The position numbers and the translations under genes were made by a program. A DNA stretch of 64,000 nt from Whitmania pigra (Eukaryota > Annelida > Clitellata > Hirudinida > Haemopidae). The notes under the pieces were generated by a model that did no database searches, had not been told where the DNA came from, and saw nothing but the letters and a program-made list of their open reading frames with translations. Below are positions 51,861 to 64,000 of the stretch, piece by piece (the first letter of the stretch is position 1; every line of letters starts with the position of its first letter). The stretch spans positions 2,230,001 to 2,294,000 of the forward strand of contig JAJTWR010000044.1 in NCBI GenBank assembly GCA_021613335.1, read 5' to 3'.

Positions 51861-54016
51861 ATGTTCCCGATAAGTTTCAGATATAAGGACAAACTCCTTG
51901 GAACTTCAATTAAATTATTTGTTAGTTTATGTTGCCGTAAAATGTCAGATGGTGCGGTAGCCTCAAAAATAAGGAGCGTAAAAATAAGAGAAGATGCTTT
52001 TGATCTCTTTAATGACTCTGTAAAGGCTGTCACTCCGCAGACCATGGTATTCAATGCCCTGAAACTCAGGGGAGATGTTCTGAGTGTTAATGATCATTGC
52101 TATGTTCTGAATAACAACGTTCACATAGTGGCTTTTGGTAAAGCTGTCATTGGGATGGTAAAAACAGCTGAAGATATTTTGGGAAATCACGTAGTTGATG
52201 GCATAGCAAGTGTTCCATATGGCATTCAAGACGTTTTGAAATCTCTTGGGAAATGGTTTGGTGCTTATCCTTTTTTGTTTTATGCTTATTATAACTTGGC
52301 TTGTAATTAATCCAGGGATTTTTTACCATCTGTGACCAGTAAAGTAAAAATTATTGAGGGTAGCAGAAACAATATCCCTGATGATCATGCTTTAGAGGCT
52401 TCAATTCTTATAACTGAACTTGTGAAGAAATGCAGCAAGGATGACATTGTGCTTGTTCTCATGTCAGGTCGGATAAATAACTACATGCCATGTTTTCACT
52501 AATAATGAATTATGTTGGTTATTGCATTAAGTGATGAGACAAAAGCTTTCTTTAGTTAAATGTCGAGATGAAAATATTTTTGAACAATCACGAATAATGT
52601 GAATGGTTTCAACAAGCAAAGGTCTCCAATAGCTCAGTTGGCTTGTAGTTACAGAACTATGTTTTAGCAAATTTGTCTGCTGGAAAGGGGCCATGCTAAT
52701 CATCTATGGAATTTATGAAATGTTAATTTAGATGCCTGGATGCATATTAAAATGCTATTGGAATGAAGGCTCCTTGTGAAGAATTTCAATGGATTCATTA
52801 AATTAATTTCATCTTGTTTGTTTATTGTTGAAATCTTATTTCCAAGGTGGTGGATCTGCTCTTCTTCCTTCCCCAATTCCACCAATCACATTACAGGAAC
52901 TTTCTTTACTCACTCAATTGCTTTCCAAAAAGGGGGCAACAATACACCAACTGAACATGATAAGAAAACACATTGAGACATTGAAAGGTGGAGGTCTTGC
53001 AGAATTTGCTTACCCTGCAAAGGTGTGATGGGTGTACATCCTCTTTTAGTATTTTCCTCAAATCCATGACATGATTCTCTTTCCAGTTGATTTCTTTGAT
53101 CCTCTCTGATGTGGTTGACAATGACATAAACTTCATTGCCAGTGGGCCAACTGCTCCTGACTACTCCACTCCACACCAATGCATGGATCTTTTGGAAGCT
53201 CTCAACATAAAGGATGAAGTACCTCTATCCATACTTTCTGTTCTTGAAGCAAAACTTCAATCTGAAGCCTACAGAAAGGACGTAGATTTTGGGCATGCCG
53301 TGGGCAAACCTGTAGCGCGATTCCACTGCCAAAATGTTCAGAACGTAATCATAGGAAGCAATGTTATCGCTTTGAACTCGGCTGTGAGATCGGCAGAAGC
53401 CCTCGGCTACGGAACGTATTTGCTCTCGTCTTCCATTGTTGGAGATTCTGACGAAGTTGGACAGATGTATGCTCTGATCATTGATTACATTTGCAGAGCC
53501 ATGTTGATGAAGAAGAAGCCTGATCCACTCTTGACTGGAATTGAGTTGAAATTGCTAAAAATGGGACTTGAAAAATCACAAATGAATGATTTGTTCCGGA
53601 CGGTCATTGACTTCGATCAGTGTCACAAACCCGTTTGCATGCTCGCAGCAGGAGAAACGACCGTCAACGTATCCGGTAAGGGCTCGGGAGGTCGCAGCCA
53701 GCACATGGTTTTGTCAACAGCTCTGGCCTTGGAGAAACAGTTGGAAAGTGACATCCTAAAAAAATTTGCCATTGTTTTTCTCAGTGGCGGAACAGATGGA
53801 CAGGACGGTCCGACGGATGCTGCGGGAGCTGTTTGCGATCCCCACCTGACAAAACAAGCTAGGAAATTGAATATAAATGCTGAAGAATATTTGAAAAACA
53901 GTGATTCCTACAATTTCTTTTCCAGTGTTGATGCAGGCAGAAATCTTATAAAAACTGGCTTGACAGGGACCAATGTCATGGATTTACAAATCATTCTCAT
54001 TGCATCAATTGCCTGA
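51861..54016 (+). CDS. GLYCTK: Class II glycerate kinase
   Basis: Four exons (51861-52255, 52316-52467, 52847-53022, 53087-54016), 550 residues. It phosphorylates D-glycerate to 2-phosphoglycerate, linking serine and fructose catabolism to glycolysis. Family signatures are intact: VAFGKAVIGM, NNIPDDHALEAS, SGGGSALLPSPIPP, GATIHQLNMIRKHIETLKGG, SLILSDVVDNDINFIASGPT, NVIIGSN, GETTVNVSGKGSGGRSQ, LSGGTDGQDGPTDAAGA and TGTNVMD. Human GLYCTK has 523 residues. The N-terminal 30 residues are basic and hydroxylated with few acids, compatible with mitochondrial import; a second Met (MSDGAV) lies after them and could give a cytosolic form. Confidence 0.96.
52621..52720 (+). other. tRNA-like fragment in glycerate kinase intron 2
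   Basis: GGTCTCCAATAGCTCAGTTG has an A-box-like start, but no B box or cloverleaf follows. Most likely a decayed SINE. Confidence 0.3.
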
Positions 54017-56286
54017 AGCTTTAGTATTAACTTTGAATTGCATTGTTATTGATTTTTTACAGTATTATTTTGCTACGATTACATTTAGGGGTGTGGATTG
54101 CTTGTAAACGGAGCAATCACAAATGAAACTATTGTTTTTTCAAGAGGTATTTTCGTAAATTTTCTTGGTCTAAAATTCTTTTTGAATAATATTGATTATG
54201 TTAGTTGCTTTAAAACAAATTAGGTATTAAGTATTAAGTTAAGATATCGAGTAATAATTTTTGTAGATGATACTTGGAGATGATTTCTCAATCGTTTACC
54301 CGAATAAATTAGTTTATTGATTAGGAAATTTGATTTCATGAACAAATTTAATGGTGAAATAACAAAGTGATTGATTTCCAAATCATTGTATATTTAATCA
54401 AGTTAGGTCTTAGTCAGGGGCGTCATTTCAACTTTTACCTTCTCACAATTTGAGGAGACCACACTTTTTTTTGCCTCACGCCAAGATTTAGGCCCTAAAT
54501 TTTAGGGGGTCAAACAGCACAGCACGGGGAGAGAAAAAGTCAGGTGGAGTCGTTGTGCCCCAAATGACGTCCCTGGTCCGAATATGATTATATTGGCGCC
54601 TATTCCGATGGAGACTAAGCTTTTCTCAAAAGTTAAAGTTTTCAGTGCACATCTGTATTGTGTTGGTTATCGAAAAGAGGAGTCCGCTCCAAATGTTCTG
54701 AACGCCTGCATCCAGCATCGCAATTACGACGCAGGTCAAGCCATCAGACCTTAAACTTGGAAGGAACTTCTGCATCTTTTTGGTTTATTGATTTCCGAAT
54801 AAGCAGGCTTGAAGTGTAAATTACCTTTCGAGCTACATTGTTAAGAAGTCCGAGCGACAGGAAGGCAAACCAATCAGTGTTGAGATGTCTCAAAAATTAA
54901 GAGGACCAAGGACTGCAGAGATACATTCCGATTTCAGAAGAGTCGTTTCATTGAACAAACTCTTGGGAAAGAGATCGTTGTGCTCTTGTCACGATGTGCT
55001 GATGCCATGTTGTGTCTTTGTCACCATGTCGGTTGGAAACTCCAGTGACATCGGATGTGTTGAGTAATAAGTCGGGATGGAAAGATTGTGTTTGTGGAGG
55101 GAGGAAACGCTCCGTCGAATGTTGAACGTTAAAACGAGAATTTAAAACTAATAAATTATACTATTATTGAAAATATCTGAATTCTGTCATTGAATTCATA
55201 ACGTAGGCGCAAAATAACACATAAGCTTCTTTGATTTAATCAGCAATTCTGTAATCGTATAAAAAGTTAAAGTATGATGAAACCAACGAAGACCTGAATG
55301 GATGGTCAATTAGAAGTCTCCCGTTGACAAATTTATCACTCTTAATTCCTCCGCGATGCTGATAAGAGTTCCTTTCAACTTCCTTTGGCTATTCTGACCC
55401 CCAAAGTGAGCCGAAAGTATGGTGTTACCGGCATGTTGTCACTTGGAGTCATAATTAATGTCATTACGTCGCAGCAGAAGATCTTGGACTTTGTTGCGTC
55501 ATAATTGCCCCTCCCATCCACGGGTGAGAAAATGATGACAATGATCATCATATGTTCGCGATTAATGCTTCATCTGGTCACAAAGGAATAAATGTCGTGA
55601 ATGGATTTTTTTTATTTATTATTGCTTTAACTTCGAACCAAACCCTATTGAGTTTTAATGGGACATCACGGGGGCAAATATCGGGCACTCGGGGCTTATA
55701 AGAGGATAATAATCCCGTGGATAATGACAGCAGAATCATCACAAGAGTTCGCAACACCTTTCCACGTTTGAGACGTCAATTCGAAGCACCCAAGCATGTC
55801 TAAGCTGGGATTAATTGCAGCATTTAGATGCGCTGACTAGGTGCGTAGTCTTACTTAGAGTACTCGAAATATGGACTTCCTGTCATAATTCCCAAGAAAT
55901 TTGAGGAACGGTGGCGCAGAGACCACGCTGTTAGGTAATACAATGGTTTTCACTTGGCAGATCTTGGGTGTCAAAATCTTACAGCCGGGCAGGAAATGTG
56001 ATATTTGAGAAAATAAATCAACGGTAACAAAAATATCTAAGAGGAATACAAAATTACAAAACACTAACAACAAACAAATACAAAAACGGACAAGGTCAAT
56101 GAAAAGTTGTTTTGTTGGTGTTGACAAGCGAATCTATGCTGAAACTCTTAAAAGTTTTCGGTTGTGTTTCTTGCTGAGGAGCTTTGAAGTTTTTACGACT
56201 CTTTTGGGACCACTTTTGTTCTTCAACTGGAAACGAAAGACACGGTTCTTTCACGATTGATTTCTAAACAAAGTTCTCAATTAAAA
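54017..56286. other. Intergenic with one MITE
   Basis: A 161-bp element at 54415-54575 has ends CAGGGGCGTCATTT and, reversed, CAGGGACGTCATTT, so it is a full-length member of the MITE family; its flanks match at 5 of 8 bases. Nothing else is recognised. Confidence 0.7.
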
Positions 56287-59113
<2,827 letters not shown>

Positions 59114-62100
59114 TCTTCATTCTGCTCAAGAAATCCAATCCATGAAACTTCAGCAAAGGGAAAACTATAGAAGTTATACATGGAATGATCACATGGATGC
59201 TTTCATTAAGGGAGGAGTTACCGGGAATCGACCAATGAACGAGCGAGTAACTCATGGCACCCAGGGGGTTGACAAATTGTGTGCGTTGTAAATGGTGTGC
59301 TATCCGTTCGACAATTTTGCTAATCACCTTTTCATCGTTGCATTGTTCCAATCATTTACCTTGTTACCATTACAACGACACATTGTAATATTACATTTTG
59401 TAAGTGTAACATTGCGTTTAAACGCTTTTATTTTTCTGCAAAAACTTTCACTGAAAAGTTATCAAAAACAACATTTATCTCAATTTTAATTTATCAATTT
59501 ATAATTGAAATTACAAGATGAAACCGTTATCACCCAAATAGAAAGAGAAGTGGCAAGCATTGAAACAATCTCCAGAAAAATAAACTATGAAACACAGACG
59601 AGATTCAATTGAGACTCGGTTACGAAATAAAGAAAACTTTGGTCTCAAAAACTAACAATCGAAAGACAACAATACGATTCTTACGCAACAACTCCACATC
59701 CGCACAGTTGTCAGACAATCATTGAATCGTGGTTGATTCAATCCATCGTCTGACTACTTATTCTCCTTAATTGACTTCTTGACTCGAAGTTACCCGGTTC
59801 ACTCCCCAGGAAAAGTACTTTTCGTGCCCATGTAGATGCGGCAGGATGTGCTTGGATGTGCTGGATGGAAGTTCAATAGGAGTTCTGAACTCCCGTCGAG
59901 AAAGTGATTTGTAAGTTGTAATATGCATGCGTAACATCCGCTTAGCACAAAGAGGCAGATTATTGAACCACCTTTCAAGTTGTACGCAAGTTGTAATTTT
60001 CTCAGTTACCGAGATTGTCGATTGTTGCTGACCAATTTCGATGTTGAAATATTTCTACAATTATTAATTTAATATGTATTCCCTTTATCACTGCACTAGG
60101 TATAATTATTACGTTTTTTTTTATTAATAATGAAATTTTTTTAAATTATTATTTTATAAAATATAATTCCTTAATACTTTCAATTAATCCCTTATGTTAA
60201 TCGTTTAATTCTTTTAATTTTACATGTTGGGTGTTTATTAGCCACAATTACCGTTGAATTACTTAGAAATAGTCCATGTTCAAATGACATGCTTGCAACA
60301 ATTTTATTCCTTTTTTTAAACAATAAAGCACCGCTATCATTTTGAAGACAGAACAGATTTGAGTGCCTCAATGTTTTAACAACGAAAAGTCACAAAGAAA
60401 ACAAAAAGTTAAAAATGTCACGGAAATTAATTCAATTGTCGAAATGCAAATGCAAATGGTTGATCCAGCGCGGTTAATTAATTTCATTTATTTATGTTAA
60501 TTTCCTTGATAACAAAGTTTCGATGCTGAAGGATTGCTGGTTAACAACGTCAGTAATGTCGCTTTCATGCAAACCAGGCGGAAGTATGAAATCCATTGTG
60601 TGATGAGAACATAATATATAATTATAATACATAATAATTGTAATATATAATACATAATCGCATCATATTGTACAGCTAATCTGTAAAAAGTATTTTATAA
60701 TTAGAAACATTCAAATGTAGACTAAATAACTAATTATATATTTGCTTAGAGAAAGATAAATAATATCTATTGTTAAATATTTATTCAGATTTATTATTAA
60801 ATAATTTTTATTCATCACATGCAAAGTTTCTCCTTAATTTCATAGGAAAAAAACCTTGAATGGTTGGCAATTCTTTATTCGCATTAAAACACTCAAAATA
60901 TTGTTTGAATTTGAAGCTAATTTATTGCCAAAATAAATTTTATTCGGTGTATTATTATTTCGTATTTTATTGTTAAGTATTAATAATTCATTTCATAAAA
61001 TTATTATAATTGTTTTTTGAAACGCTTTGAATTTGTTGGCAACAAGGAAACAGCAGTTGTGAAAGGATTTGTAACGATTACCTCAGTGTGATAGCACATT
61101 ACATACATTGTGATCCTCTGACTAAGGATTAAGACAGAATTTTGTCACTGGGGGTGCAACCATGGCCCTAGACGCAGGGTGCCACGGTCTTAATTTTTAG
61201 ATATTTTCAATTATATTCAATATAATTGCTATATATGTTATTTCACTATTTATATCAAATACTCAATTGCAGCCGGAATATAAAAAGTAGCAGTTAATAA
61301 TTTAAGTATAAACGACATCCTGGCAATCTTTTACAGAGAAATAAAAATTAATGGAGTCTCGGTGAGATTGACCGCAAGAATGAAGATATACTTTTGAACT
61401 TTTACTGAAATTTCGAAACCTAATCAGACAAAAATGCATTGACTTTTTGCATAATTTCTTATAAAAATAATCGAAATTTCAAAATTTTACGATTAATGTG
61501 TGTAAGTCACCTTCAGACAAATGCAGATCGAGATTATTGTAATACCAGGAATTTAGTTTTTTCTTGCTTTGGAGAGCTACTGGGGAGTGTTCTCAAAATT
61601 GGGGGAGATGAATAATTTGTGATTTAGTTTTTCTTTTTGATTAATTTATAGAGTTGAAGATAAATAAGAGAATGTAAGTAAATTTAAAATGCTTATTTCT
61701 TGTTAGTATTTTATTGTAATAATAAACAATAATTTGCAAAGCCAAGTTGTCTGCATTGAATATTTCTAACATTTCAATGACGAAATGTTGGCGCACATTC
61801 CATGTTAAAATCGTTTATCAATTGGATATAGATATTCAATATTAAATATATACAATTTTAAACTATAAACTGTAAATTAAATGTATGTTAATCATTTTGC
61901 ATTTTTTATGTTGGATGTATGGCTGGTTGAGCGAAAGCAAAGTTTATTGAGAATATCTGCAAACAAAACAACTACTGCACTTCTTCCAGTAAATGACATG
62001 GTGAACAGATTTTCACAGACCGATCAAAAAATTATTTTGTAACTTCAAACATATCAAAATGTAATTTAGACTACAACATTTAAAAATTGTTTTAGACTGT

Positions 62101-62120
62101 TTAGGATTTTAACTTTGTAC
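59114..62120. other. 3-kb AT-rich intergenic region
   Basis: Upstream of the PRDM-like gene. No gene, tRNA or bounded element is recognised. GTCACTGGGGGTGCAACCAT at about 61146 may be an old element end. Confidence 0.45.
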
Positions 62121-64000
62121 CAGTGATGGGCAAAAATCGAATCGAATCTCAATGGTAAAATCTCAAATCATTTGTAAAATGATTTAAATCTCAACATCCA
62201 AATCTCAAATAGAATCAAAAAATTCCAAATAGAATCAAATCTCAAATGCCCAAATCCCAAATCAAATCAAATCTTCCAAAATTGACTGCTGCCCTAGCTT
62301 CGCAAATTTTTTCGAGCAAAACACAATGAAATTAACAGCCAACATTTTTACAGTTTTATTACCGTTTAAAAAAATCATTAAAACCCAGTTTGAGTCCATC
62401 ACCTTGCATCACCTGTGTTGCTTCTTCAAATGGCTCAAGTAAAGAGACAAGCTCAAGCAGCAAAGAACGTGAAACTGTGATTCGAGGGACACGTCCACCT
62501 GAGCTGCGTTTGACTTCCTTGGCTTCAACTAGAGTTTCATTAACCGCCTTCCATACTGCAGCTTGAGATAATCTTCTTAGCATTATCAGATTGGAGTTCC
62601 ATCTGGTAGGCACAGCGGCTAACAAAGTCAAACCATCTGAATTTTTCTGGAGCTCTTCATTCCAGTATAGTGACCTGCGGAAGAAAACAACTACATCGCT
62701 GCTTTCGTTTAAAATTTTCTCTGCTAAAGGAACAGTTTTTAGTGCATCTTTAACAGCTAGCTGCAAGGTATGTGCAAAACATGGAAGTCGATGGGTTGTT
62801 CCTAAAACATGATTGTCCTGAAGAATATCCTCATTGCCATCAAAATTTTCATCTGACAAAAACTCTGAAATTTCATCAATATCATTCAATGGCTCTGAAG
62901 CCTCATCACGTTCTCTAATTTGACTTTTATTTTCCTTTTGATCAAAGGCAAACCTGGCAACTTTCTCGGAAAATATTGTGAATGCTTTGAGCATATTTCT
63001 GGCATTGTCAGTAACAACATATCCAATGTCAATGCTCTGCAACCCATACTCTGACAATATTTCCTCAAAAGCTGCACAAATATTTTTTCCTGTGTGTTGG
63101 GACCCGAAGTGTCTGTAAGCAGCCGTCTTTGTTCTCAGCTGAAAGCCTTCGTCAAAATAGTGGAATTTTACTCCAATAATTGGTTCAAATGAACGGCTGC
63201 TCCACAAATCTGTTGAAGCATGTACACATCTCAAAGCTCAAATTATTATTAATTAGTAGTTCAATTTCATTCTTCAAATTGTCTCTTAATACACAAACAA
63301 TGTCTGCAATACACCAGTTAATTTTCTATTTATAGTCCTTCTATACTTGGGATAACAAAATTTGGATCCACAATTCTCATAAAAGAGGCAAAACCTGAAC
63401 TTTCAACTATGCGTAGCGGAAGCATTGCTTTGGCTACAAGATGTTTCACTATTCCTTCGGTAAGGGCCTTTTGCTTTGTATTGGAATCATTGTATGTCAG
63501 AGAACGAGAATTTCCATTAATACCTCCTGCCACAGCCATGAATGGTAGCAACGAATGACTCTGTTGAGTTGTTGTTTCCTTATCTTTTTCTTTTGCATCC
63601 TTGTACAGCTCTAGATGACTGGTCTAAAGAGAAAAATGAAATTTTTAATGTGGCTCCGATGTATTTTAAATCTCTGATAACAATGTTGACTAACCTTAAC
63701 ATGGCGATGAAAGTTTGATGTTACTCCGGGCTTTGATTTTATTCGTTTCCCGCAAAATTCGCACCTCACACTATCCGTCAATATCCAATATACAATCCGC
63801 ACAATAGCTATCCGTCTTTTGGCTATCTTTAAAAAATTTCGCTAAAATCTCATACTTCCTGCTATCTAACTCGGACATATTTAAAAGGCGGTAATGCTAC
63901 AAGTAGAACAAAACCATTTTTACAAAATTAAAAATATATAACCATCTTTATTTCATTAATCGAATCAAATTCACTGAGGCCAAAATCGAATCCAACAATG
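62121..64000 (-). mobile_element. ZBED-type hAT transposon, longer copy (right end beyond window)
   Basis: Starts CAGTGATGGGCAAAA at 62121, preceded by CTTTGTAC. Subterminal DNA is rich in AATC(G)AA motifs. Collinear with 17855-19000 but retains the BED-finger exon and the middle of the transposase; it lacks a segment of about 66 bp present near 18740 in the other copy. The right terminal repeat is outside the window. Confidence 0.92.
62359..63802 (-). pseudogene. ZBED-like hAT transposase, frameshifted
   Basis: Minus strand. A BED-type zinc finger at about 63690-63780 (RCEFCGKRIKSKP, NFHRHVK) is followed by MLPFMAVAGGINGNS at 63551 and a 291-residue open stretch (63234-62359). That stretch holds STDLWSSRSFEPIIGVKFHY, VTDNARNMLKAF, HRLPCFAHTLQLAVKDAL and VPTRWNSNLIMLRRL, the conserved core of hAT transposases. 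Compared with the other copy it has small insertions near 63232, 63289 and 63343 that break the frame. The C-terminal dimerisation domain is absent. Confidence 0.92.

Noticed and set aside
52621..52720. A tRNA gene
   Set aside because: A-box-like only; no B box, no cloverleaf and no acceptor stem pairing.
54885..55067. Short plus-strand open frame
   Set aside because: No family resemblance and no splice partners; chance frame.
62359..63234. A 291-residue open frame as a host gene
   Set aside because: It lies inside a hAT element with a terminal repeat, has a decayed partner copy, and is frameshifted upstream; no sign of domestication.

Overview
The window is nuclear DNA of an animal: ten multi-exon protein genes with GT-AG introns, an AT-rich background and many degenerate transposons. 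The gene set (Polycomb RING1/2, atypical E2F7/8, glutamine:fructose-6-phosphate amidotransferase, UTP18, class II glycerate kinase, an ankyrin-SOCS-box protein, a PR-domain zinc-finger protein, a membrane carboxylesterase) is metazoan. The transposon mix and compact genes suggest an invertebrate, plausibly an arthropod, but nothing here fixes the lineage. All exon models were spliced by eye; reading phase agrees across every junction listed.

Layout. 1-5385 (+): 3' end of a tail-anchored coiled-coil gene resembling IRAG/LRMP. 6057-8927 (-): E2F7/8. 8928-10547: shared upstream region of E2F7/8 and GFAT. 10548-15631 (+): GFAT, 20 exons. 15804-17450 (-): RING1/2. 17850-26800: transposon belt (a ZBED-type hAT copy, a hAT-like MITE, a 5'-truncated retrotransposon split by a hAT, a long AAT microsatellite, a GTF2IRD2-type hAT). 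26803-35152 (+): transmembrane carboxylesterase, whose intron 5 holds three hAT elements nested inside each other. 35522-38180 (-): UTP18. 38181-42479: SINEs and a non-LTR endonuclease relic. 42480-46833 (-): mucin-like type I membrane protein with a frameshift in its Thr-rich array. 48449-50528 (+): ankyrin/SOCS-box protein. 50789-51215: Tigger/pogo relic. 51861-54016 (+): glycerate kinase. 56287-59113 (-): PR-domain/C2H2 protein. 62121-64000: second copy of the ZBED-type hAT.

The genes are mostly unrelated housekeeping or regulatory genes, not a functional cluster. Two pairs converge tail to tail (GFAT/RING1-2, 172 bp apart; carboxylesterase/UTP18, 369 bp apart). I found no CRISPR array, operon or clearly new multi-gene system. 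The strongest unusual signals are the nested hAT series dated by successive target-site duplications, a splice acceptor embedded in a tandem repeat in E2F7/8, a divergent GFAT C-terminal tail, a GC-AG intron and altered nucleophile elbow in the carboxylesterase, and the unclassified mucin-like receptor.
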